DNA from: Mariniflexile gromovii
GTDB taxonomy: Bacteria > Bacteroidota > Bacteroidia > Flavobacteriales > Flavobacteriaceae
Direction of reading: 5' to 3'
DNA length: 64,000 bases
Assembly: GCF_017814435.1 (NCBI RefSeq)
Contig: NZ_JAGJCB010000001.1
Location: forward strand, 1-64,000
In this document: piece after piece, positions 17,289-26,235 of the stretch
Position numbering within the stretch: the first letter of the stretch is position 1
Layout of the letters: every line of letters begins with the position of its first letter
Notes under the pieces: model-generated
The model's input: the letters and a program-made list of their open reading frames with translations, nothing else
What the model was told of the DNA's origin: nothing
Database searches by the model: none
Translations under genes and position numbers: made by a program

Positions 17289-18623
17289 ATGGCAGAATTA
17301 GTAAAAATACCCTTAACAAACCTTATTAATTGGAGTGTAAGATTTCTGCTTGAATCTAGTTTTAATTATAATCCAGATTTTGAGTTAGTTCATATAGATT
17401 CCTTATTGAAAAAAAATAATAACAGAATACAAATTGAGAATGATGTACTATATAAGCGCATCACTGTTAAGTCTAAAAATAATGGTGTTATATTAAGAGA
17501 TGAAGTTAAAGGGGAACAAATTGGAACTAAAAATCAATTTAAGGTTAAGAGTGGTCAATTTATATTATCAAAAATAGATGCTAGAAATGGGGCTTTCGGC
17601 ATTATTCCCACAGAATTGGACGGGGCTATTGTAACTAATGATTTTCCTACTTATGATATAAATAAAAAACTAGTAATTCCTGATTTCTTTTTATTGATAA
17701 CAACAACTAAAGAATTTATAAAGTTTGCCCAAAGTTGTAGTGTTGGCACTACCAACAGGCAAAGAATTGATATGGAAATGTTTCTAATGCAGCAAATTCC
17801 ATTACCAACTTTAACAGAACAAAATCGTATTGTGTCACAATACGGACAAAAAATAAAATTGGCTCAACAGCAACAAGAAGAAGCAGATATTGTTGGAAAC
17901 GGTATTGAAGAGTATTTGATGAATAGATTAAGTTTAAAAAAACTTGAATTCAAGGAAAATATAAAAGGGTTACAATTAATTAGTTTTAAGAATATTGATA
18001 GATGGGATATTCTTGCTAAAGATATGCGTATCCTTAATGGACTGGCAACCTCAACATTTCAATTAAGAAAATTAGGTGATGTATTTAGTTTTGCAAATCG
18101 CTCTTGGAATAAAAAAGATTATGACAAAGAGACATTCAGATATATCGAATTAGGTGCTATTGATACTATTGAAGGTATTACAGAAGTGAAAGAATTGAAT
18201 GTAAAAAAGGCACCAAGTAGAGCTACTCAACAAGTCGTTGAAGGAGATTTTTTGATTGGAACTACAAGGCCCTATTTAAAAAGATTTGTAATAATTGACA
18301 GTAACTATGATGGTGATATTTGCTCTTCAGGATTTGCAATTTTAGAACCAAATCAAAAAACTGAATTAGCCTATCTGAAAGAATTTTTAATGTCTTACTA
18401 TGGTTTAGAGCAGTTGAAAAATAGAATGACAGGAGCAACATATCCTGCAATTACTTCAAGTGAACTTAAAGAAATCCTTGTTCCTTTTCCACCAAAATTC
18501 ATTCAGACTGAAATTGCTTCTGAAATTAAGAAAATGAGGGATAAAATTAGGGAACTTCAAAATAAAGCACAACTAAATAAAGGTGAAGCCTTAAAGCAGT
18601 TTGAACAAGAAATATTCAACTAA
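17289..18623 (+). CDS. Restriction-modification specificity subunit (HsdS-like)
   Basis: 444 aa with two target-recognition halves (about 1-215 and 225-444). Each half ends in a helical spacer: LTEQNRIVSQYGQKIKLAQQ for the first and FIQTEIASEIKKMRDKIREL for the second. The motif pair PLPTLTEQNRI and VPFPPKFIQTEIA is typical of type I S subunits. It starts 3 bp after the fused nuclease-methylase and gives that protein its DNA target. No separate hsdR exists in the window. The recognition sequence cannot be read from the protein. Confidence 0.9.
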   Translation: MAELVKIPLTNLINWSVRFLLESSFNYNPDFELVHIDSLLKKNNNRIQIENDVLYKRITVKSKNNGVILRDEVKGEQIGTKNQFKVKSGQFILSKIDARNGAFGIIPTELDGAIVTNDFPTYDINKKLVIPDFFLLITTTKEFIKFAQSCSVGTTNRQRIDMEMFLMQQIPLPTLTEQNRIVSQYGQKIKLAQQQQEEADIVGNGIEEYLMNRLSLKKLEFKENIKGLQLISFKNIDRWDILAKDMRILNGLATSTFQLRKLGDVFSFANRSWNKKDYDKETFRYIELGAIDTIEGITEVKELNVKKAPSRATQQVVEGDFLIGTTRPYLKRFVIIDSNYDGDICSSGFAILEPNQKTELAYLKEFLMSYYGLEQLKNRMTGATYPAITSSELKEILVPFPPKFIQTEIASEIKKMRDKIRELQNKAQLNKGEALKQFEQEIFN

Positions 18624-20776
18624 TGAAAATAACAAATCTCAAAATTGAAGGTTACAAGAACCTAGAAGCTAAATTAGTTGCTAGCGCAGATATTATTGCA
18701 TTAATCGGGAATAATGGAAGTGGCAAAAGTAATTTACTCGAAGCTATTAGTTATATTTTTAGGAGCTTATACCGCAGCAATGAAAACGTATCTTTTGATT
18801 ATCTTATTGAATATACAAATAGTAACAATCAAAAAATCAAGATTGAAAAGAATCGTTCAAAAGTTACATCATTTGTAGATGGCGTTGCCACAATAAACAT
18901 AAAAGAGTATCTGCCAAAAAAAGTAATAGCAATTTATAGTGGCGAGGAAGATAGATTATGGAATAAGTGCTTCTTCCCTTTCTACGATGATTATGTTAAG
19001 AATATAAATAAATCAAGCAACACAGGTATTTTAAAGGCTACATCTTTAATGCCTCAAATGCTTTATTTAAATAAATTTTATTGGCATCTCTCTTTATTAA
19101 GCTTATTACTTTCAGATTTAGATGATAATAAGGCATTTGTTGAAAATGTTTTAAACATAACACAGGTAGATAAAATATCGATAAGCTTTAATAAATCTAA
19201 TTACACTCAATACAATGAAGGATTGGTATTGGATTTTATAAAGAAAATCGATAAAAAAAGTGAATATACATTACAAGAATTCAAACAACTTATTGAGGGA
19301 GAGGGTTATATTCCCGATGACGTATACAAACTGTTGTACATCGCTTTTTCACCAAAGAATACAAAAATTATTACTGATATTATTATCCGTTTCAATCAGC
19401 ATCTCACAATTGAAGATTTAAGTGAAGGCGAAAAAAAATTGCTGCTTATTAAAGCGGCATTTGAATTTGCAGAGCAAGAAGATAGCTTGTTTATATTAGA
19501 TGAACCAGATGCACATATACATTTAAATAATAAAGAGCAAATAGTAAAAACATTTGAACCTTATAAAAATAATAGACAAATTGTGATTACAACTCATTCA
19601 CCTACAGTTACAAAAGCAATGAATGATGATTGTTTATTTATGGTGAATGAGGGTAAAATAATATCAAAAGAAAAACAAGAGATAATTGATGATTTAGCGG
19701 GAGATTTTTGGAACAAACATCAACAAAGCACATTTCTTTCAAGTAATAAAAATTTAATTTTATTAGTAGAAGGTGAGCATGATAAAATCCATATAAAAAA
19801 CGCCCTGAACAAATTAAAACCAAAGTTCAAAGATTTGGACTTTGATATATTTTCTTTTGGTAGTGAGTCTAAAATCCAACCCTTTATGCTTGGATTATTT
19901 GAAGCAAACTTAAATAATAATAAAACTTATGTTGCTATTTATGATAATGATTCACCCGGTCAAAATTCATTAGGAAAATTTCAGAATGAAGAAAATCAAA
20001 ATGGTTTTAGAAAAGGGCTTAAGGTTGAACCAGAAAAACAACAATGGAATAACAATTTTTATGCAATAACATTGCCTAAACCTAGTGGTCATTCAGCGGA
20101 TTGTACAATAGAAAACATGTACGAATCTGTTAAGTTTGAGGAAGCTTTTGAAAAAGCATTTCAAGATAAAAAGGGCTTTTTCTCAAATTTATCAATCGAA
20201 AAAATTGGTTCAGATTTAAAAAAATCAGCAAAAAATATTTTAGCTCAAAATTGTGTGTCTTTTGAAATAAGTGACTTAAAACATTTTGAACCTTTGTTTG
20301 ATACTATCCAAAAAATAAAATTAGATATGTTATCAACGCAAACAGCAAAAGTCGCAAAAGAAATGGTTACTAAAAAGGTAAATAAAAAACCTAATTTGAA
20401 AGAACTTGTTCCACTTACTATTGTAAGAAAAAAATACACAGAAGAAGACCACTTCAAAAAGGGCACACCCAGAACAATTAAAATATATAAGGAACTAAAG
20501 GCTGCGATTTCAAAATTAGACGCTAATATTAAGATTCAGCCTTTAAAAGATTATATAGCGTTCAAGAAGAATACAAATATTTTGGATATCTCAATCCAAA
20601 CTAAACAAATAAAGATGTGGATTAATCTTAAAAAAGGGAAGCTAAAAGACCAAAAAGCCTTAACTCGGGATGTGTCAGAAATTGGTCATTGGGGTAATGG
20701 TGATTATGAATTAACTATAAAAGACAATTCAAATTTTGAATACATAATAAGTCTAATCGAGCAGGCGGTAGAATGA
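18623..20776 (+). CDS. OLD-family ATPase with TOPRIM nuclease domain
   Basis: 717 aa. The ABC/SMC-like ATPase has Walker A IGNNGSGKS (about 29-37), the signature LSEGEKKLLLI (about 268-278), Walker B LFILDEPDAHIH (about 289-300) and the TTHSPT switch. A TOPRIM domain follows, with LLVEGEHDK near 380-388 and YDNDSPG near 440. OLD-type proteins (including GajA of Gabija) are ATP-regulated DNA nickases or nucleases used in phage defence. The start overlaps the specificity-subunit stop by one base, so it is part of the restriction operon, like RloA-type ATPases of some hsd loci. Confidence 0.87.
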   Translation: MKITNLKIEGYKNLEAKLVASADIIALIGNNGSGKSNLLEAISYIFRSLYRSNENVSFDYLIEYTNSNNQKIKIEKNRSKVTSFVDGVATINIKEYLPKKVIAIYSGEEDRLWNKCFFPFYDDYVKNINKSSNTGILKATSLMPQMLYLNKFYWHLSLLSLLLSDLDDNKAFVENVLNITQVDKISISFNKSNYTQYNEGLVLDFIKKIDKKSEYTLQEFKQLIEGEGYIPDDVYKLLYIAFSPKNTKIITDIIIRFNQHLTIEDLSEGEKKLLLIKAAFEFAEQEDSLFILDEPDAHIHLNNKEQIVKTFEPYKNNRQIVITTHSPTVTKAMNDDCLFMVNEGKIISKEKQEIIDDLAGDFWNKHQQSTFLSSNKNLILLVEGEHDKIHIKNALNKLKPKFKDLDFDIFSFGSESKIQPFMLGLFEANLNNNKTYVAIYDNDSPGQNSLGKFQNEENQNGFRKGLKVEPEKQQWNNNFYAITLPKPSGHSADCTIENMYESVKFEEAFEKAFQDKKGFFSNLSIEKIGSDLKKSAKNILAQNCVSFEISDLKHFEPLFDTIQKIKLDMLSTQTAKVAKEMVTKKVNKKPNLKELVPLTIVRKKYTEEDHFKKGTPRTIKIYKELKAAISKLDANIKIQPLKDYIAFKKNTNILDISIQTKQIKMWINLKKGKLKDQKALTRDVSEIGHWGNGDYELTIKDNSNFEYIISLIEQAVE

Positions 20777-21114
20777 ACACGGAATATATTATGGCAACAG
20801 AAGAAATGAAAGCAAAAAGACTTGAAAACTTTTTAGATAGAGCTTTTAGGTTAGATAAACGTATTACAAGACCCTCAAAAGGAGAATATTATACCCTTAC
20901 AAGAGCAGAAGTAAAGGGGAATAGTCAGAAGGAGTTATCCGTTCTGAAAAAAAGAATAGAACAAGCAATAGACATCTTTTTTAAGCAAGATTTGAGCTAT
21001 GAGACTCAAGAAAATTTAAAGATAATTTTATCCTTAAATGCACAAGCTAAATCCAGTAATGATATTGTAGATGTAATAGATAGGGGTTTGGTATTTACAC
21101 AACAATTTAAATAA
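20773..21114 (+). CDS. 113-aa unknown protein coupled to the OLD ATPase
   Basis: 113 aa, not recognised. Its ATG overlaps the OLD stop codon (ATGA), implying translational coupling. The protein is charged and appears mainly helical (KAKRLENFLDRAFRLDKR, then SVLKKRIEQAIDIFFK), with no membrane segment. A second in-frame ATG at residue 7 could also be used. The Argonaute gene follows after 64 bp. It could be an accessory or immunity subunit of the OLD protein, or belong with the Argonaute; the sequence alone does not decide. Confidence 0.7.
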   Translation: MNTEYIMATEEMKAKRLENFLDRAFRLDKRITRPSKGEYYTLTRAEVKGNSQKELSVLKKRIEQAIDIFFKQDLSYETQENLKIILSLNAQAKSSNDIVDVIDRGLVFTQQFK

Positions 21115-21178
21115 ATAAAATTCCTCTTATTAATAGAAAAAAACTAAAGTATGTAAAAACCCATCACCCGCTTAATCC

Positions 21179-23296
21179 ATGCAAGAACACCTAAAAACCA
21201 ACATCCTCAATTTCAATTGGCCTAATCCAGCTCCTACATTCTACTTTTTTATAGAAGAAATAGAAGGAAGTCATCCCATTCACAAATCAAAGTTTTCTGG
21301 TCAAATCAAAGAGGCCTTCCTTGATAAAGATTTGTCTAAATCAGACCAAATTTTCACTTCTTACACGCAATCTACACCAAATGCCAAAAGTATCAAAATA
21401 GACCTAGAGGATGATAAAGAGTTGAGCATTTATAAGCAGTATTTAAAACTGCAGCTTCGGGAATATTTTAAGGCAAAAGGTTTTATCGTCGTAAAGAATT
21501 TTGTGCGCGATGTTCAAGTTTGGTTACCTTCAAAAAATGGCAATACTACTGATTATAATTTGTATTATAAATTTTCTTTTAAAATACAGTATGCCCAACT
21601 TACAGACCTACCAGAGCTTGTGGTAGCATATGATGGCACGTCAAAAGTTCTCACAAAATCCGTTATGGATATTGAGGATACAATGCATATCAAACGCTGC
21701 GTGTATGGTCAAAAAACGTTCAATTATCAAATGAATTTAGATAGTGACGACAAACAGGAGTTCTTTAACAGTATTGACTTTTCTATTTCCTTTCCCATTT
21801 TCAATTTGCAATTGGCGAAAGACTTGAACATTCCCCTTGAAGAACTTGAAAGAGGCAAAAATCGATATCAAAAATATGTGTCCCTCATTGGTACATTTGC
21901 CAAACAACAGCTTTTTACGTCAGAGTTCAAAACCATTTTTCCCTTTGTACAAGATGCCTTTATCGATGTTCCAGAAAACCGCATTAATCATATCGACCCA
22001 AACCTCGGCTTATTAGAGTTCGGGAAAGACCATAACGGCAATAAAAAAACACATTTAGTGCCAAAAATTGCCCTGAACTATCTTAATCCATATCGACGTC
22101 CTGATAAACCAAACATTAAGATATTTTTCATTTGCCATACATCGCATAAAAATTCAGTACTTTCATTTTACCAGAAATTAATAAAAGGTGTCACATTAGA
22201 GGATAAGAAAAAATACTTTTTTGGATTGGAAGCCTATATGAATATTAAGGCATCAGCTTCAAAAGAACATTTCATAGAATTTGACAATGCAAATGACCCA
22301 ATACCGGAGATTATCCAAAAACTGGAAGAATTAAAATTTGACCAAGAAAATGTGTTATATGCAGCATTTTATATAAGTCCTTTTGATAGATACACTCCAG
22401 AACCTGAAGACCGCGAAATTTACATCCGCATTAAAGAATTATTCTTAAATGAAGGTATCGTAACCCAAGTGGTCGATTATGAGAAGATGGTGCTGAATAT
22501 TGAGGACCAATATAATTTTCAGTTTTCTCTTCAAAATATGTCTTTGGCCCTTCATGCTAAATTAGGTGGTGTCCCATGGAAGTTGGCAGTAACAGATAAA
22601 AAGGAATTGGTAATTGGAGTAGGGGCATTTACCCATCAGGATGAAAACCGACGCTACATCGCAAGTGCCTTTAGTTTTCAAAATAATGGTCTCTTTAGAA
22701 ATTTCGAATACTTCAATCAAAACCAAACAGATTTATTGGCCTCAAGTATAAGTACGGCAATTCGTGATTTTACTTCAAAGGCACAGGCGGACAAGGTGGT
22801 GATACATTTCTATAAAGAAATGAGCTACGAAGAACTAAAGCCAATTAGAGAGCGAATGAATAAGTTAAGCTTAAAAGTTCCCTTGTATATTTTGAATATA
22901 AATAAAACCGACGCAGAGGATATTATTGCATACGACCTTAATTGGGGAGATAAATTGATGCCTGTAAGCGGCACATATATTCGCATTGCCGAAAATCAAT
23001 TTTTATTGTTTAATAATGCTAGGTATCCCACATCTCAATATTATGCTGACACAGATGGGTATCCATTTCCTATCAAAATTAAAATTAGCAGTCCAGATGA
23101 AGATGCTTTTGAAGATGTTGAGGTAGTTGACGAATTATTGACCCAAGTGTATCAATTTAGCAGATTGTATTGGAAGTCTCTACGTCAACAAAATGTACCC
23201 ATCACCATAAAATATCCCGAAATGGTAGCACAAATAGCACCACGTTTCAAAAGAGGTATTAAAGATGAAGCTAAAGATAAATTATGGTTTTTATAA
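21179..23296 (+). CDS. Long prokaryotic Argonaute, catalytic tetrad apparently degraded
   Basis: 705 aa. The N/L1 region carries LPELVVAYDGTSKVLTKSV, a pAgo hallmark. The span between L1 and L2 is short, so PAZ looks reduced. MID starts near IKIFFICHTSH and has the guide 5'-phosphate pocket Y415, K419, Q430 and K461. The PIWI domain is full length and ends in LWFL. By alignment in memory to TtAgo, D478 corresponds to G482 (VIGVGAF), D546 to Y545 (VVIHFYKEM) and D660 to E681 (KYPEMVA), so slicing is probably lost. Inactive pAgos usually guide a partner effector. Confidence 0.9.
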   Translation: MQEHLKTNILNFNWPNPAPTFYFFIEEIEGSHPIHKSKFSGQIKEAFLDKDLSKSDQIFTSYTQSTPNAKSIKIDLEDDKELSIYKQYLKLQLREYFKAKGFIVVKNFVRDVQVWLPSKNGNTTDYNLYYKFSFKIQYAQLTDLPELVVAYDGTSKVLTKSVMDIEDTMHIKRCVYGQKTFNYQMNLDSDDKQEFFNSIDFSISFPIFNLQLAKDLNIPLEELERGKNRYQKYVSLIGTFAKQQLFTSEFKTIFPFVQDAFIDVPENRINHIDPNLGLLEFGKDHNGNKKTHLVPKIALNYLNPYRRPDKPNIKIFFICHTSHKNSVLSFYQKLIKGVTLEDKKKYFFGLEAYMNIKASASKEHFIEFDNANDPIPEIIQKLEELKFDQENVLYAAFYISPFDRYTPEPEDREIYIRIKELFLNEGIVTQVVDYEKMVLNIEDQYNFQFSLQNMSLALHAKLGGVPWKLAVTDKKELVIGVGAFTHQDENRRYIASAFSFQNNGLFRNFEYFNQNQTDLLASSISTAIRDFTSKAQADKVVIHFYKEMSYEELKPIRERMNKLSLKVPLYILNINKTDAEDIIAYDLNWGDKLMPVSGTYIRIAENQFLLFNNARYPTSQYYADTDGYPFPIKIKISSPDEDAFEDVEVVDELLTQVYQFSRLYWKSLRQQNVPITIKYPEMVAQIAPRFKRGIKDEAKDKLWFL

Positions 23297-23356
23297 TTAA
23301 ATTTAGAGCTAAAATTATACATCCTTCTTAAAATCCTGGCAGTATTAATTTAGCAG

Positions 23357-24445
23357 TTAAATATTTCCCTTATTTTTCTTTATATAGTCAGCATGTAATT
23401 GCCCACAAGCGGCTTCAATTCCTGAACCAAATTGTGTCCTCCGTGTTGCGTCGATACCATGTGCATTTAACTGTTCCACAAATTCTGAAACTTTTTCTTT
23501 TGTGGGCTGTTGGAAAGATGGATTTGCACCAAAAGCTGGATTATAACGGATGACGCTAACATGAAAAAGTTTGGGTCTTTCACGTAATTTTATCAAATCT
23601 ACCAATCTTTTCAAATGGTCATTTGTGTCATTTAAACCAGCAATCAGCAAATAAGCGAGGTAAACTTTACGGTTAAACTTCTTCACATAAGTGTCAAGGA
23701 TGGCTAGATTTTCCTGTAATGAAAAGCGTTTTTCTAGAGGTATTAATTCTGCACGCTGTACTGAAAAAGGTGAATGAACAGAAAGGGTAATGGTCACCTG
23801 TGGAAACTGATTAACTAATCGCTCTAAATTAGGAGCAAAACCCACTGTGGAGACAGTCATTCTTCTTTGAGAAATTCCACCATAACCTTTAGTGGTAAAT
23901 GCTTTAAGAGCCTCAAAAATATTTGGATTCGCAAGTGCCTCACCCATACCCATAAAGGCAATACTGTCAGGTAATTGTTTGTTCCAATGTGAATGAAATA
24001 CTTGCGCACATATTTCATCAGCGGTAAGATTCTTCATTAAGCCCATTGCTGCTGTTGCACAAAAGGTACAACCCAATCCACAGCCAGATTGTGACGATAT
24101 ACACATGGATGTCCAGCCTTCGCGATAGTGAGATAATACCGTTTCTATTTTCGCACCTGATTTAGTTTCAAAAAGTACTTTTTCTACCTGATTTGCTGAA
24201 TGAATTACAGCAGGTTTCAAGGGCAGCGGTGTTTCACCAAACTGGACTTTTAGTTTTTGTCTTAAGCTTTTAGGAAGTTCCTGTACATCTTCAAAATATT
24301 CAGTTCCATGTTGTAGTGATTGAACTATTTGGTTAAATCGGTAATCAGGCATATCCATAGATTTCAAATACGCTCTAATATCAGCCAAAACACCACCTGT
24401 TGGCGGATTGGGATACATGGATGAGGTTCTTATTTGTCTTGTCAT
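23357..24445 (-). CDS. Cfr-like radical SAM 23S rRNA methyltransferase
   Basis: 362 aa radical SAM enzyme of the RlmN/Cfr family, which methylates A2503 in 23S rRNA. The cluster cysteines are C122, C126 and C129 (CGLGCTFCA); the catalytic cysteine is C347 (AACGQL). Several segments follow Cfr rather than RlmN as I remember them: FMGMGEALAN, NRKVYLAYLL and VIRYNP (RlmN has GEPL and IPWNP). Cfr adds a C8 methyl and gives resistance to phenicols, lincosamides, oxazolidinones, pleuromutilins and streptogramin A. It lies 13 bp after the ABC-F gene, a shared operon. It may be a second RlmN instead. Confidence 0.85.
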   Translation of the reverse strand: MTRQIRTSSMYPNPPTGGVLADIRAYLKSMDMPDYRFNQIVQSLQHGTEYFEDVQELPKSLRQKLKVQFGETPLPLKPAVIHSANQVEKVLFETKSGAKIETVLSHYREGWTSMCISSQSGCGLGCTFCATAAMGLMKNLTADEICAQVFHSHWNKQLPDSIAFMGMGEALANPNIFEALKAFTTKGYGGISQRRMTVSTVGFAPNLERLVNQFPQVTITLSVHSPFSVQRAELIPLEKRFSLQENLAILDTYVKKFNRKVYLAYLLIAGLNDTNDHLKRLVDLIKLRERPKLFHVSVIRYNPAFGANPSFQQPTKEKVSEFVEQLNAHGIDATRRTQFGSGIEAACGQLHADYIKKNKGNI

Positions 24446-24458
24446 TTTAAATTAAATT

Positions 24459-26054
24459 TTATATGGTGAATGCAATTGTTCGTTTAATGTTTATAGATTC
24501 CAAAAAAATCTCATCATGAGATACCACAATCAATGTCCCTTGATATTCGTTAATAGCTGCTGTCAGTATGTCTATGTTTTGAATGTCTAAATTATTGGTA
24601 GGTTCATCTAAAATGATGATATCTGGTGCTTGTTTTCCAATGGTCAGACAGCATAGCATCAACCGCATTCTCTCACCACCACTTAAGGCAATACAAGTTT
24701 TGTCCCAATCCTCTTGACCAAACAAAAAACGGTTGAGACGTGTTTTGATATCGTGTTCTTCTAACGCTGTTGTATTAAATTGTTGGACTTGTTCATAAAC
24801 TTTTAAAGTATTGTCAAGCAAAGAATAGTCTTGGTCAATATAGGCAGATTGGTTATCTACTCGGTAAATTGTTCCTGTTGTAGGTTCAAGGTCACCCAAA
24901 AGGAGTTTAATAAAAGTTGTCTTTCCTGAACCGTTTTGTCCTTTTAAGGCAATCCTTTCGCCGCTTGTAATTTGAATGTTCAAGTTGTTCTTCCACAGAA
25001 ATTGCGATGGGTTATATGCGAAATTGATGTTGGTTGCTGTAAACAAAATTTTACCAATGTGCAATGCAGAGTTATCAAACCCAAATTTTATCTTATCAAT
25101 ATCTGGCAATGAAGAACGAAGGTCCATTAAGTCTTGTGCAATACCACCAATTTTTTCGGTGTGAACACTTTTAAGCCTTGATGTACTTTTTTCGGCATCA
25201 TTTTTCATTTTGTCTCTCATTGCCTTTGGAGTACCTTCTTTGTTTTGTTGTTTTTTTCCTCGTGAATTTTGTTTTTGTTGTCGCTCTAACGTCTCTCTCT
25301 CTTTTTCTTTGGCTTTTCGTAATGCTTTTTCTTTGTTCTGTAAATCCTGATTTAAAGTGTTCTTTTCTATCAGTTTTTGTTGTTTATAAAACTCATAATT
25401 GCCACCATAAAGTTTAATGCCACTTTTATTCAACTCGCAAATAGTAGTCATAAAACCTAATAATGTTTTGTCGTGGCTCACCACTATCAAAGTACTTTTT
25501 GTAGTTTGAATAAATTCATATAAAAGTTGTCGACTTGTAAAGTCTAAATGATTACTTGGCTCGTCTAACAAAATCAATTCAGGCTTATGAATAAAAATTC
25601 CTGCCAAAAAAACTTTTGTTTTTTGTCCACCACTCAAAGTTTTCATTTTTTGGGACAGCTCTAAATCTGTCAATTGCCAATGTTGTAAAGCCTCTTTGCA
25701 ACGCTCTTCAATCGTCCAATCGTCATTTAATGCATTAAAGTTTTCTTCAGAGGTGTTTCCCTTTAAAATTTCTTGCAATGCGTTTATTTTACCTTCAACC
25801 TGTAATACTTGAGCAATGCTAAAATCATTGAATTGTCCGAAAAGCTGTGGTATAAAATAGGGCTGCTCATCAACCCTTATATGTCCTTCCGAAGCTTTTA
25901 ATTTTCCAGTAATAACCTTGAGTAATGAAGATTTACCAGAGCCGTTATTACCTACAATGGCAATTTTATCCTGTTTGTTTACTGTAAGATTTAAATTTTG
26001 AAATAGTAAATCAGTATTGGTATGGGTATATGTAAGATGTTGTAAAGTAATCAT
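24459..26054 (-). CDS. ABC-F ribosomal-protection ATPase
   Basis: 531 aa with two ABC domains and no membrane segment. Domain 1 has Walker A VGNNGSGKSS, LSGGQKTKVFLAG and LILLDEPSNHLD; domain 2 has KGQNGSGKTT, LSGGERMRLML and IIILDEPTNNLD. The linker between them (about 225-320) is very Lys/Gln/Glu-rich, as in ABC-F proteins that reach the peptidyl-transferase centre. Resistance ABC-Fs (Vga, Lsa, Msr types) displace bound antibiotics. Pairing with a Cfr-like enzyme supports an antibiotic-protection role over housekeeping Uup/EttA functions. Confidence 0.87.
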   Translation of the reverse strand: MITLQHLTYTHTNTDLLFQNLNLTVNKQDKIAIVGNNGSGKSSLLKVITGKLKASEGHIRVDEQPYFIPQLFGQFNDFSIAQVLQVEGKINALQEILKGNTSEENFNALNDDWTIEERCKEALQHWQLTDLELSQKMKTLSGGQKTKVFLAGIFIHKPELILLDEPSNHLDFTSRQLLYEFIQTTKSTLIVVSHDKTLLGFMTTICELNKSGIKLYGGNYEFYKQQKLIEKNTLNQDLQNKEKALRKAKEKERETLERQQKQNSRGKKQQNKEGTPKAMRDKMKNDAEKSTSRLKSVHTEKIGGIAQDLMDLRSSLPDIDKIKFGFDNSALHIGKILFTATNINFAYNPSQFLWKNNLNIQITSGERIALKGQNGSGKTTFIKLLLGDLEPTTGTIYRVDNQSAYIDQDYSLLDNTLKVYEQVQQFNTTALEEHDIKTRLNRFLFGQEDWDKTCIALSGGERMRLMLCCLTIGKQAPDIIILDEPTNNLDIQNIDILTAAINEYQGTLIVVSHDEIFLESINIKRTIAFTI

Positions 26055-26065
26055 TAGTCCTTTCT

Positions 26066-26106
26066 TTAGAGATTCACAAATAGACCAATCATTATAAATA
26101 TGGTCT
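26066..26106 (-). promoter_or_regulatory. Possible leader peptide and hairpin ahead of the ABC-F gene
   Basis: On the minus strand a short ORF from 26092 to 26066 encodes MIGLFVNL, ending 11 bp before the ABC-F start. The hairpin arms AGACCA (26082-26087) and TGGTCT (26101-26106) overlap its start. Drug-sensed leader peptides control several ABC-F and rRNA-methylase resistance genes; whether this one does is inference. Confidence 0.3.
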
Positions 26107-26235
26107 TGTTTTATTTGTTTTGAAAGAAACTATTTAATCACATATGGCTATAAAGGTTTTATGAGGGCAAATATAAAGAATTATTGATTTATTGAAAAAA
26201 TTGTTGTGAAGTCATAATTTGTAAAAGTGGCTTTC

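Noticed and set aside
25178-25417. Plus-strand hydrophobic frame inside the ABC-F gene
   Set aside because: It is the complement of the Lys/Gln-rich linker coding sequence, which always yields a hydrophobic shadow.
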